A stretch of DNA of 12,007 bases from Hallerella sp964501065 (GTDB taxonomy: Bacteria; Fibrobacterota; Fibrobacteria; Fibrobacterales; Fibrobacteraceae), in NCBI GenBank assembly GCA_964501065.1, contig CAZCRF010000068.1, positions 1 to 12,007 on the forward strand, in the 5' to 3' direction. Below are positions 1-7,004 of this stretch, in pieces. Each line of letters starts with the position of its first letter. The first letter of the stretch is position 1. The notes beneath the pieces are model-generated. The model was not told the DNA's origin, searched no databases, and worked only from the letters and a program-made list of their open reading frames with translations. The position numbers and the translations under genes were made by a program.

Positions 1-22
1 ACGCCAAAGGCGTTAATCTCGT

Positions 23-85
23 AACAGCAAAGGGATGCTTCGCTCCTGCCATTCGCCCGCCTGCTGGCAGGGCAGGCGGGTCGCT
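23..85 (+). repeat. R1 GC-rich hairpin repeat, left copy
   Basis: A 63-bp element that recurs in inverted orientation at 11527-11589. The two copies differ at five positions, all transitions. The 3' half folds into a strong stem: CCCGCCTGC (56-64) pairs with GCAGGCGGG (72-80) around a 7-nt loop. Size and structure resemble REP-type extragenic palindromes. There is no T-run after the stem, so it is not a typical intrinsic terminator. The family name is not known to me. Confidence 0.75.
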
Positions 86-113
86 CAACACGACGAAGCT
101 CCCTTTCTCAGTC

Positions 114-176
114 AACTAACCACTAATCGCTGACCACTAACTCCTAACTCCTCATTCCTAATTACTAACCCCTATC
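114..176 (+). repeat. Degenerate heptamer tandem array, left array 1 (NNCTAAY units)
   Basis: Nine consecutive 7-nt units run without a phase break: AACTAAC, CACTAAT, CGCTGAC, CACTAAC, TCCTAAC, TCCTCAT, TCCTAAT, TACTAAC and CCCTATC. The shared pattern is NNCTAAY, with central CT and the purine pair most constant. The units are too diverged for a recent expansion but the 7-nt register is exact. The function is unknown. The same type of array occurs three more times in the two flanking non-coding regions and nowhere inside the genes. Confidence 0.8.
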
Positions 177-326
177 CAGCCCGGTTCAACGCCCTCCCCA
201 TTGCATAAGCCTCGCTTTTCGCCAAGCTCCAAGCGAAAATTCACCGCCGCAGTCGTCGTGGAGCCTTGCCTTTGGAGGCGTTCACCGCTGAAAGCGTTGT
301 GGAACTTTTCAAATGCCTCCGCGCAG

Positions 327-387
327 GTCGTGCTAACGCTCTTTCCTTTGCGCAAACGACTCTCCCCACTAACCCCTAGCCTCTGAC
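327..387 (-). repeat. R2 dispersed repeat, left copy
   Basis: A 61-bp element whose reverse complement is found at 11744-11804, with four differences, all transitions. It contains a TTGCGCAA palindrome near 348-355. Its last 21 bp are the first three units of the neighbouring heptamer array, so R2 and the heptamers appear to travel as one unit. A diverged third copy lies near 11867-11910. I do not recognise the family. Confidence 0.75.
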
Positions 388-408
388 AACTAATCCCCCA
401 CCACTGAC
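367..408 (+). repeat. Degenerate heptamer tandem array, left array 2
   Basis: Six in-phase 7-nt units: CACTAAC, CCCTAGC, CTCTGAC, AACTAAT, CCCCCAC and CACTGAC. They have the same NNCTAAY style and the same strand as the array at 114-176. The array abuts the promoter-like segment of the symporter gene. Confidence 0.7.
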
Positions 409-422
409 TCGTCGCAAATTTT

Positions 423-428
423 TACATT
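423..428 (+). promoter_or_regulatory. Putative -10/-7 box (TACATT) for the symporter gene
   Basis: TACATTTA fits the TAnnTTT pattern seen before other transcription units in this window. It lies 30 nt before the GTG start, leaving a leader of about 24 nt that contains the Shine-Dalgarno AAAGGA (447-452). No clear -35 element is visible; the upstream DNA is the heptamer array. Confidence 0.4.
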
Positions 429-458
429 TACAGCCCCTTCACAAAAAAAGGATTTCCC

Positions 459-1889
459 GTGGAAACCATCAACCGAATTTTAGAATCCGCCGACAACCTG
501 GTGTGGGGCATTCCCCTGATTGCCGTCATCCTCTTCGTCGGGCTTTTGCTGACCGTGCGCCTGGGATGCCTGCAAGTGCTGAACTTGCACAACGCCCTCT
601 TCTACGTTTTGCACAGCGAAAAGGAGGGCGATGGAGAAGTCTCCAGCTTCGGCGCGCTCTGCACTGCCCTTGCTGCGACCATCGGCACGGGGAATATCGT
701 CGGCGTCGCAACGGCCATCGGCACGGGCGGTCCCGGCGCACTCTTCTGGATGGAAGTCGCCGCCTTCCTCGGCATGGCGACCAAATACGCGGAAGGCGTC
801 CTGGCCGTCAAATACCGCATCGTCGGAAAGAACGGGAAAATCCTCGGTGGGCCGTTCTACTATATCGAGAACGGCATCCGCGAAAGGTTCGGTTGGAACA
901 TGAAATGGCTAGCCGTCCTCTTCGCCATCTTCGGAGTCGGCGCGGGGCTCTTCGGCATCGGCACGATTACGCAGGTGAACGGCATCACATCCGCCATGAA
1001 CCGAATCCTCCCGTCTGCGGAATTTGCAAACATCAGCGGAAATTCCATTTCCATCACGACAGCCGTCACGGGGCTTGCCGTCACCCTCTGCGTCGCCTTC
1101 GTCATCATCGGGGGGCTTCGCCGCATCGCAAAAGTCGCCTCCATCATCGTCCCGTTCATGGCCATCTTTTACGTGCTCACTTGCGGATTCTTCTTGCTCT
1201 TGAACTTCTCCCACATTTCCACAGCCATCGAAATCATCGTCCGCGCGGCCTTCAACCCGTCCGCCGTCACCGGGGGCGTCGTCGGTTCCGTATTCATCGC
1301 CATGCAGAAGGGCATCGCCCGGGGAATTTTCAGCAACGAAGCGGGCCTCGGTTCCGCCCCCATCGCCGCAGCCGCAGCCAAGACAAAGGAGCCCGTCCGC
1401 CAAGGACTTGTCTGCATGACGGGGACATTCTTCGATACAATCGTCATCTGCACCATGACGGGCCTCGCGATTGTCATCACGGGAGCTTGGGAACCGAGCC
1501 TGCATTTAGAGGGAGTCAGCATCACCATGGAGGCCTTCAGCCGCGGATTCGAAGTCATCCCCGGCGGAAGTCTCGTCGCCCCGTACTTCTTGACCGTCGC
1601 GCTAGTCTTCTTCGCCTTCACGACCATCCTCGGCTGGGCCTACTATTCCGAAAAATGCCTGCAATATCTGGTCGGCAGGGGGCGGACGGCAAAGCTCCTC
1701 TTCCGCTGGTTCTACGTGGCGGCGGTCTTCGTCGGACCGTACCTCACCGTGAGCGCGGTCTGGACCAGCGCGGACATTTTCAACGGGCTGATGGCGTTCC
1801 CGAACCTGGTCGCCCTCATTCTCCTCAGCGGAATCGTCGCCAGGGAGACGCGAATCTTCTTCGGCAAGTTCTCCAAGCGGGAACTTTGA
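459..1889 (+). CDS. Sodium:alanine/glycine symporter, AGCS family
   Basis: A 476-residue polytopic inner-membrane protein, close to the family's usual 440-550. It is predicted to import alanine or glycine with a cation (Na+ or H+). The AGCS signature is visible at residues 90-98 (GGPGALFWM), preceded by TGNIVG (77-82) and followed by the conserved FSNEAGLGSAP segment (291-301). About ten or eleven hydrophobic helices span the chain. The start is GTG at 459, supported by AAAGGA six nt upstream and by the N-terminal position typical of the family. It stands alone on its strand. Its stop lies only 6 nt from the stop of the convergent DUF4421-like gene, with no terminator hairpin between them. 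Exact substrate and coupling ion cannot be read from sequence. The family call is firm. Confidence 0.95.
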   Translation: METINRILESADNLVWGIPLIAVILFVGLLLTVRLGCLQVLNLHNALFYVLHSEKEGDGEVSSFGALCTALAATIGTGNIVGVATAIGTGGPGALFWMEVAAFLGMATKYAEGVLAVKYRIVGKNGKILGGPFYYIENGIRERFGWNMKWLAVLFAIFGVGAGLFGIGTITQVNGITSAMNRILPSAEFANISGNSISITTAVTGLAVTLCVAFVIIGGLRRIAKVASIIVPFMAIFYVLTCGFFLLLNFSHISTAIEIIVRAAFNPSAVTGGVVGSVFIAMQKGIARGIFSNEAGLGSAPIAAAAAKTKEPVRQGLVCMTGTFFDTIVICTMTGLAIVITGAWEPSLHLEGVSITMEAFSRGFEVIPGGSLVAPYFLTVALVFFAFTTILGWAYYSEKCLQYLVGRGRTAKLLFRWFYVAAVFVGPYLTVSAVWTSADIFNGLMAFPNLVALILLSGIVARETRIFFGKFSKREL

Positions 1890-1895
1890 CCGGAC

Positions 1896-2777
1896 TCAGA
1901 ACCGTTTCGTCACCATGAAGCCGGCGGATCCGAAGTAAAGGACGTCGTCTACCTCACCCGAACCCGACTTCAAATTCACGATGCGCGAAGTGACGGGGAA
2001 ATGCACCGACCACGAATCCCCGTGAAAGCCCGCGGAAAGGGACGGGAATATTTGGAAAAAGCTCACGAACTCCTTCCGGGTCAAATTCAACCCCAAATTG
2101 ATGTTCGCAATGCCGAGCAGATTCAAGAACCAGCCGCTATCCCAAACCCACGTGTAAGAATAGCCGACATTCGGCCCGGCATAGACAAATTGCTGATACG
2201 TTTCGAAATAGGGCAAAAGGGAGTCCCCCGAGCGGATGCCCGTGTAATAGACTCCCCCGCCCAAGATGAAGCTCCCGTTGGATTCCCACTGCCGACGGTC
2301 CAAGGCATAAGCCGCCCGCAGCGAATGTTCCGGATTCCATAGGAAGTTCAAGTCGAAGCCCGCTTCGACAATCAGCAAATCCACCTTGGCATATCCGCTG
2401 TCCACATCGACGAAAAAGCCGTCAATCGCCTTCAGGTAAACGTCCCAAAAGAAGCGGTCGCCGTAATAATTCAGCTGCTGGTCCGTCGCGTAAGTCCGAG
2501 GCTTTTTCCTGTCGTGGCCGACTGAAAAGGCGAAGAGGGAGCTCCACGTCCAATCGCCGTAGCCGCCGCCCAAGCCCAAATCGATGGAGCGGTTCGTCTG
2601 CAATTTCTCGTCGGAAGTGCTCTCCCCGGAATACAATGTGAAGGGGTAACGCGACAGGATTTGGACGGAAATCTTTTGGGGAAAGGCCGTGATGACGGAA
2701 TCTCCGGCGGCGAATGCGGAAACTGCGCAGAACAAAGCGCAAAACAGAATGGCAAATCGAAACTCGGAAAATTTCAC
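1896..2777 (-). CDS. DUF4421-like outer-membrane beta-barrel protein
   Basis: A 293-residue protein of unknown function. An Sec signal peptide is clear: a short charged start, a hydrophobic core (residues 8-20) and an A-F-A cleavage site near residue 23. The mature part is rich in alternating aromatic/polar strands and Gly-Tyr turns, and it ends in Phe (GFMVTKRF), the typical C-terminal signal for outer-membrane barrel insertion. The LSRYPFTLYSG and LNYYGDRFFWDVYLK stretches look like DUF4421 proteins of Bacteroidota and Fibrobacterota; that assignment is from memory. I chose GTG at 2777 because AGGTG lies about 5 nt upstream and the signal peptide begins there. The open frame continues upstream, but only as a shadow of the next gene. 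It is the last gene of the envelope block, 62 nt after the GT-C gene, and has its own putative promoter with a G9 tract. Confidence 0.75.
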   Translation of the reverse strand: MKFSEFRFAILFCALFCAVSAFAAGDSVITAFPQKISVQILSRYPFTLYSGESTSDEKLQTNRSIDLGLGGGYGDWTWSSLFAFSVGHDRKKPRTYATDQQLNYYGDRFFWDVYLKAIDGFFVDVDSGYAKVDLLIVEAGFDLNFLWNPEHSLRAAYALDRRQWESNGSFILGGGVYYTGIRSGDSLLPYFETYQQFVYAGPNVGYSYTWVWDSGWFLNLLGIANINLGLNLTRKEFVSFFQIFPSLSAGFHGDSWSVHFPVTSRIVNLKSGSGEVDDVLYFGSAGFMVTKRF

Positions 2778-2793
2778 CCGTTCACCTCGACGG

Positions 2794-2826
2794 CAAAAGT
2801 AACATTTTGCCCCCCCCCGGATGCAA
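2794..2826 (-). promoter_or_regulatory. Putative promoter of the DUF4421-like gene with a nine-G spacer tract
   Basis: Read on the minus strand, TTGCAT (2826-2821) could serve as -35 and TACTTTTG (2801-2794) as -10. The latter matches the Bacteroidota -7 consensus TAnnTTTG exactly. The 19-nt spacer contains a run of nine G (2818-2810), the longest homopolymer of G or C in the window. Transcription would start about 12 nt before the GTG, just upstream of or at the Shine-Dalgarno. The promoter call rests on motif resemblance only. Confidence 0.4.
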
Positions 2827-2839
2827 CTTTCGGGCGACC

Positions 2840-4336
2840 CTAGTCCAGAATCCTGTCGAAGACGGCGTAAGCGGAATCCGCGTAAACCGCCCGCCAATCG
2901 GGACTTCTGCCGAGTTCCTGTGCGAGATTCTTCCAAAGCGGGACGTAGCGGACGGGGAGAAGTGCGCGGCGAATGCGGAGGGAATCCGCTGCGGAAAAGA
3001 AAGTCTCCGGGCGGCGGGCGAAGTCCAAATATGCGGCAAGGAATGCGGAATCCTTGAGGATGAAACGGCCATCCGCAAAAGTCTTGACCTCGGGCAAGGC
3101 CCACTCCAAATATCCGCCGGAACGGTCGTCGTTGAACAAGTTCCCGCCTGCGGCCATCGGATTTGCGCGCATGAAGGCGACGGCCCCTTCCGGGACGCGT
3201 TCCGAAGAAACGGCGCGAAAATTCCCTTCGACGAAAAATGCCGGGAGACTCCGGCAAAAAGTCCCCAAGGAAAAGGCCAAGACCAAAGTACCGCAAACGG
3301 GGAAAAATCTTTCAAAAAAGACTTTCGGCACGGATAGACGGCGCACACCCGCGCGGCGAAGCCAAATCCGGACAGTCGGACTTGAAAGGACCACCGCGAC
3401 GAAGGGGAAAAAGAAAAGCGGCAAGTTGCGCTCCGCGAGGGCCGCCAAGAACGCGAAGACGACTAAGACGGCGGAACGGAACGGTAAAGCGACACGGCGA
3501 TGCCAAAAAAGAGTCGCGGCGGAAAGGAGGATGCAGAGTAGAACCCCCGCCATCGACAAGGCGTTCTCCCCTTGCAAGAGAAGAGTCGTCGGGGCGCGGT
3601 TCTCGGCAATCTCCTTCGAAAAGATTTCCGCAGAAGACGTCCCGCCGACAAGCCTGTCCAAAAGGCCTAGCGGATATTCCCAAAGCGATGCTCCTTGAAA
3701 ATGCAAGAGCGGCATGGACAAAAGGAGAAGAAAGAATCCCGCATTCAAAATTCTTCGCCTGGCGGAAAGCCCCGTCCAAGAAAAGAGAATCGACAAAAAG
3801 GCCATGACGAATCCGAGCGGGAAAAGCCCTTGGACACGCACCCACAGCCATTCGGAAAAAAGCATCGCCGCAGCGGAAAGCGCCCATTTCGCGGAAAAGT
3901 CCCGTTCCAGGTTCAAAAGCAAATTCCAAAAGATTCCGAGAAACAGGACGGAACACAAAACAGGACGGCATTCAAAGGCGAACCGAAACAAAAAAGCGAA
4001 CGCAATCATCCAGGAGAATTCGAACAAATGGACGCGACGCTTCACGGGCAAGACCCAAAGGAACGCGGCCGCTCCCCAAAGAAAGGCTTTCACCGCGACG
4101 AGGAGAATCGCCCCGCCCGCAGAAAAGACGGCAAAAGCCGCCAATTGGAAGAACAGGTGGATGCAAATCCAAGGCGAACGGGAGGGCGTCCAGCAAAAGG
4201 GATCCGCCTCCGGCAAACCGTATTCCCAAAAATGCCGGGCAGTCGCGAGATGCCACCAGATATCCGAGTCCGTCAACGGGAAAAGGGCGAAAAGCGAAAC
4301 GGCCGACGCGAAGAGGATTTTCCAGGAAATTTTCAT
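2840..4336 (-). CDS. GT-C-fold-like integral membrane protein, predicted lipid-linked-sugar glycosyltransferase
   Basis: A 498-residue protein with about ten hydrophobic helices over residues 1-385 and a soluble C-terminal part. Residues 23-30 read DSDIWWHL, the first-loop acidic motif of a GT-C-like family, followed by DPFCWT (45-50) and PWICIH (55-60). The C-terminal region carries the usual companion motif: GNLFND, GGYLEW and DGRF around residues 398-425. Such proteins are thought to use polyprenyl-phosphate sugars on the periplasmic face; that is family knowledge, not shown here. The start is ATG at 4336, with GGAG 8 nt upstream. It overlaps the upstream gene's stop by 4 nt (ATGA), so translation is probably coupled. 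The ATG 27 codons further upstream is less likely because it lacks these signals. Donor and acceptor are unknown. Confidence 0.75.
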   Translation of the reverse strand: MKISWKILFASAVSLFALFPLTDSDIWWHLATARHFWEYGLPEADPFCWTPSRSPWICIHLFFQLAAFAVFSAGGAILLVAVKAFLWGAAAFLWVLPVKRRVHLFEFSWMIAFAFLFRFAFECRPVLCSVLFLGIFWNLLLNLERDFSAKWALSAAAMLFSEWLWVRVQGLFPLGFVMAFLSILFSWTGLSARRRILNAGFFLLLLSMPLLHFQGASLWEYPLGLLDRLVGGTSSAEIFSKEIAENRAPTTLLLQGENALSMAGVLLCILLSAATLFWHRRVALPFRSAVLVVFAFLAALAERNLPLFFFPFVAVVLSSPTVRIWLRRAGVRRLSVPKVFFERFFPVCGTLVLAFSLGTFCRSLPAFFVEGNFRAVSSERVPEGAVAFMRANPMAAGGNLFNDDRSGGYLEWALPEVKTFADGRFILKDSAFLAAYLDFARRPETFFSAADSLRIRRALLPVRYVPLWKNLAQELGRSPDWRAVYADSAYAVFDRILD

Positions 4337-5037
4337 TCGAGGCTCTCCAGAGCCGCCCGACGGTTCACGGAGATGCCCGGATATTGCGGGAAAAGTTCCG
4401 CAGCGACCTTGTACCAAGCGAGAGCCTTTTCAGGGGAAGCCGGCATTTGCCAATTTCCCAAGTCGAAAGCGACGATTCCCAGGAACTGCCGCCCGGTCAG
4501 CGGGGAGAATTCAAAGCCCGTCCACGGCCCTTGCGCATACTTTTGGCGATATTCCGCATCCGTGTAAGAATGGCCACGCCGATTGGGTTCCAAGTTCACG
4601 CCGTTCACGCGGAAGAACACGTGCGACGGCAAGAGAATCGCCTCGATGCGGATTTTGCGCGCCTCGCCGAGCATCTCGGCCAAAAAGACCGCCCCCACGC
4701 AACCCGAACGTTTCCCTTGCAAAACGCGGAGCGGCAAGACGGAGGACGGGGAATCCGAGAAATCCATCCCTGCGAACTCCAAGCCCCAGAAATCCCACAG
4801 CAGGGCCTTGACGGCCTCCACCGTATCGCGGGATTTCGAAAGCGCCCCATCGAAAAAATCCAGTCCGGCGTTCCACGCGGGCAAGGTGTCGAGGCAATCC
4901 GCGGGCAATCCTTCAAAGGTGCATGCGGCCTCCAAGTAAGAAGCCTTCCCGTCGCCTCGGAGCAGAAAGAAGGCCGTTCCAAACACGCAGACGAAAAGCA
5001 GGAGAACCGCTCCGAACTTTTTCGACTTAAAGCGCAT
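4333..5037 (-). CDS. Membrane-anchored transglutaminase-like (SirB1-type) protein
   Basis: A 234-residue protein with one N-terminal membrane segment (residues 9-27), placing the rest in the periplasm. The core resembles the SirB1/transglutaminase-like cysteine-protease fold. Cys113 lies in GCVGAVFLAEML, His139 in LPSHVFFRV, and NLEPNRRG (148-155) stands where the third polar residue is expected. The C-terminal 55 residues look like a TPR-type helical pair (PEKALAWYKVAAELFPQYP). The usual SirB1 proteins are cytosolic and often lack enzyme activity, so whether this is a protease, a transglutaminase or only a binding fold is open. The ATG at 5037 sits inside the end of the preceding gene (11-nt overlap), and the ATGA at the other end couples it to the GT-C gene. 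Shine-Dalgarno is weak. The job is presumably linked to its two neighbours. Confidence 0.65.
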   Translation of the reverse strand: MRFKSKKFGAVLLLFVCVFGTAFFLLRGDGKASYLEAACTFEGLPADCLDTLPAWNAGLDFFDGALSKSRDTVEAVKALLWDFWGLEFAGMDFSDSPSSVLPLRVLQGKRSGCVGAVFLAEMLGEARKIRIEAILLPSHVFFRVNGVNLEPNRRGHSYTDAEYRQKYAQGPWTGFEFSPLTGRQFLGIVAFDLGNWQMPASPEKALAWYKVAAELFPQYPGISVNRRAALESLE

Positions 5038-6946
5038 CCCATTCCATCGGAGAATTCCAGAAGTCGCGCATCGTCATCATGTAAACGACAAGGCGTTTCG
5101 AATCCAGCACCTTTTTGTCCTTCAGCATGCGATGCCGCACGCCGGGGCCGCCCCCCCAGCTGGTCATCACGTAAACGTCCAGCCCCGTCGCAAAGGAAAG
5201 CAGGGAACCGGGGCCGCCCGACTTCCCGTCGACGGATTCGAAAACTCCCGTGAACGAATCGCCCATCAGGAGAATCGGGGAATCCTTCCGCCCGACATGG
5301 GGTTTCCCCACGCCGTAAACCTTCTTGACTTCGAGAGTCTCCGGAGCGTAAAGTCCCTGTTCCGCCGACGGGAGCTGTTGAATCAGGTCCCCTTCGCGGA
5401 GAATGGTCGTGTCCCGGAGTTCAAGCGTCCCGGGCTTCGGATTCGCGGCCTCATACCAGGAATAGCCGACGACCCTCTCCGAAAGGGCTTCCATCGCGGC
5501 CAAAAGTCCGGGAAGCGCCCAATGCGTGTCGAACTTCTGGAAGGAGAAATGCTCGCCGTCATCCGCAGCACGGGCGTTTTCCAAAGCCGGGTAAAGGTCC
5601 AGCACGTCGATTCCCGCAGCCAAGAGCTTCCGAACAAATTCACGACCGGCGACATCCACGCAAAGCCGCCGAGGCGTCCCGGCTATCATCTTGTCCGCAT
5701 AAACGGCCTCCTTCGTCGGCACGGGGACGACCAGGAATTGGATGCCGAGGCTGTCGAAAAGCGATTGCAGCTCCAAAAGTCTCGGGAGGGGATTGTGCAG
5801 GGAATCCTGAGCGGAAAAGTCCCCGGCCAGGAGGGAACCTGCGTCCCGGCGGAACCAAAGCATCCCCCCCGCGCTCCAGGCGTTTTGCCCCGCGGGCAGG
5901 GAATCCAGGACGCGTGAAAGCTTTTCCTTGAAAGTTCGCGTCTCCGGAGTCTCCGGGCAAACTCCCCTCAGACCTTCCAATGTCGAAAGCCTCGCGGAAG
6001 AATCCTTGTCGACGAAGCGTTCCAAGGCTTTTCCTTGCAATAGGGAATCCTGCACGGTCGGCGCGGCCTTTCGGAAGGCGGGGACGTCGATGGCGACCCA
6101 AAGCGGCTTCCCCATCGGATTGCCGCGAATCACGGCGAACGGAGTTCCTCTCCCGGAATCTTCAAACGGCGGGGATGTCTCCAAATCCGTGTTGTAGGTG
6201 GGATACCAGTAGGCGGAAAGGGACTTCGCCCAGTCCACGGCCTCTTCCCAGGAAAGCCTCTTTGTCGCGTATTCCCGGAGAACCTGTAGTTCCGCTGCGG
6301 ACGGCTTCCTTCTCAATTTTGCCCAGAAAGTCCCCATCCCCGTCCAAGGGCGCGGCGAGACTTCCACCCACCATGCGGAAGAATCCGGGGATAGGGCGAG
6401 CTTTTCCACCTTCTGGAAATCGGCGAAGACGTTTTCCTCGCCCCATTTGAATCCTTCGATTTGCCGGAGGGCGGCCGAAAGGGAATCTCCCGCACCGTCC
6501 GAGTGGAGACGTCTTGCGAACGGTTCCCACGCAATTGGGTCCGCGGACTTCAAGAACTCCGGCTCCGAAGCAGAAAGTTTTTCCACAGCGGGAAACGATT
6601 CGCGAGCGATGTCTTTCGAAACCGGGCGCGCATTCTCCGGCAGCTCCCCCTTGCCCGCATCCCGAATCGGATTCTTGAAATAGGCCGCGAAGTCGAGTGC
6701 GGCCAAAGTCGGCAAGGCGAGGGAATCCTCCACGGCGACAAGGCGAATTTCCACGGAATCCCCGAGAATTTCCGCGCGAAAAGGGAACGTTTCCGCAGCG
6801 GCCAAAGAGGAGGGACTTTTCAAAGTTTCTTCCCGGGCGTCTCCTTTCGGATTCTTTCCCGCACCGTTCGAAGCGGGGACTGTCGCGCAACCGGCGAAAA
6901 ACCCCATCACCACGGCGCAAAAAGCGAGATTGGATATTTTTTTCAT
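5027..6946 (-). CDS. Lipoprotein with C-terminal AlgX/AlgJ-like SGNH domain
   Basis: A 639-residue predicted lipoprotein. The signal peptide ends in a lipobox, FAGC, with Cys20 as lipidation site. The C-terminal 290 residues match the AlgX/AlgJ O-acetyltransferase family: AWSAGGMLWFRRD (356-368), VVPVPTKEAVYADK (406-419), the DxH motif in FDTHWALPG (Asp473, His475), and the nucleophile motif LMGDSFTG (Ser564). All three catalytic residues are present. In alginate and cellulose acetylation such proteins transfer acetyl groups delivered by an MBOAT partner; no MBOAT gene is in this window. Residues about 50-350 form a long N-terminal region that I do not recognise. ATG at 6946 is chosen because the lipoprotein signal starts there. 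No Shine-Dalgarno precedes it, and a TATTTT box lies 8 nt upstream. It is first in a tight three-gene overlap series. Confidence 0.8.
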   Translation of the reverse strand: MKKISNLAFCAVVMGFFAGCATVPASNGAGKNPKGDAREETLKSPSSLAAAETFPFRAEILGDSVEIRLVAVEDSLALPTLAALDFAAYFKNPIRDAGKGELPENARPVSKDIARESFPAVEKLSASEPEFLKSADPIAWEPFARRLHSDGAGDSLSAALRQIEGFKWGEENVFADFQKVEKLALSPDSSAWWVEVSPRPWTGMGTFWAKLRRKPSAAELQVLREYATKRLSWEEAVDWAKSLSAYWYPTYNTDLETSPPFEDSGRGTPFAVIRGNPMGKPLWVAIDVPAFRKAAPTVQDSLLQGKALERFVDKDSSARLSTLEGLRGVCPETPETRTFKEKLSRVLDSLPAGQNAWSAGGMLWFRRDAGSLLAGDFSAQDSLHNPLPRLLELQSLFDSLGIQFLVVPVPTKEAVYADKMIAGTPRRLCVDVAGREFVRKLLAAGIDVLDLYPALENARAADDGEHFSFQKFDTHWALPGLLAAMEALSERVVGYSWYEAANPKPGTLELRDTTILREGDLIQQLPSAEQGLYAPETLEVKKVYGVGKPHVGRKDSPILLMGDSFTGVFESVDGKSGGPGSLLSFATGLDVYVMTSWGGGPGVRHRMLKDKKVLDSKRLVVYMMTMRDFWNSPMEWDAL

Positions 6947-6954
6947 CAAGGGGC

Positions 6955-6960
6955 AAAATA
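6955..6960 (-). promoter_or_regulatory. Putative -10 box (TATTTT) of the envelope operon
   Basis: Read on the minus strand, TATTTT ends 8 nt before the ATG of the lipoprotein gene. A start point 6-8 nt downstream would fall on or next to the start codon. No Shine-Dalgarno is present, which agrees with a leaderless transcript. No -35 is recognisable. The 58-bp interval is shared with the divergent aguB promoter. Confidence 0.4.
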
Positions 6961-6991
6961 GAAAAGAGAAGATTTCCCGTCGGATGTTTTC

Positions 6992-6998
6992 TAAATTT
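6992..6998 (+). promoter_or_regulatory. Putative -10 box (TAAATTT) of aguB-aguA
   Basis: TAAATTT fits the TAnnTTT pattern and its hexamer ends 7 nt before the chosen ATG at 7005. The region between has no purine-rich ribosome site, so a leaderless start is plausible. If the true start were the in-frame ATG at 6984, this box would lie inside the gene and the assignment would fail. Confidence 0.4.
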
Positions 6999-7004
6999 CG
7001 GATC

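Larger units (their letters stand above)
1..458. other. Non-coding, repeat-rich leader region upstream of the symporter gene
   Basis: No convincing gene lies here. The two short open frames (201-386 on + and 158-355 on -) have no recognisable domain, and the sequence is explained by repeats instead. In order it holds a small perfect hairpin at the window edge (ACGCC/GGCGT, 1-13), the R1 hairpin repeat (23-85), a nine-unit heptamer array (114-176), an unassigned stretch (177-326), repeat R2 (327-387) running into a second heptamer array (367-408), and a promoter-like segment just before the symporter. The unassigned middle is similar in style to the right-hand non-coding region, but I see no gene in it. 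Confidence 0.7.

Noticed and set aside
1..13. Intrinsic terminator at the left edge (ACGCC/GGCGT)
   Set aside because: The stem is only 5 bp and no T-run follows. The upstream gene, if any, is outside the window.
114..176. CRISPR array or telomere-like repeat
   Set aside because: The units are only 7 nt with no spacers, so it is not CRISPR. They are internal, degenerate and not G-rich hexamers, so it is not telomeric.
909..1505. 198-codon minus-strand open frame opposite the symporter
   Set aside because: The Asp/Gly-rich product is the reverse complement of a hydrophobic protein gene. No start signals.
503..1918. 471-codon + strand open frame overlapping the symporter gene
   Set aside because: It is a +2 frame shadow, with an Arg/His-rich product lacking any membrane pattern. 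The symporter frame carries all family motifs.
2778..3296. N-terminal extension of the DUF4421-like frame
   Set aside because: The frame stays open upstream, but the extension is Arg/Pro-rich and overlaps the GT-C gene. The signal peptide and Shine-Dalgarno place the start at 2777.
3714..4811. 365-codon + strand open frame opposite the GT-C and transglutaminase-like genes
   Set aside because: It runs across two real genes on the other strand, and its Lys/Arg-rich low-complexity product shows no domain.
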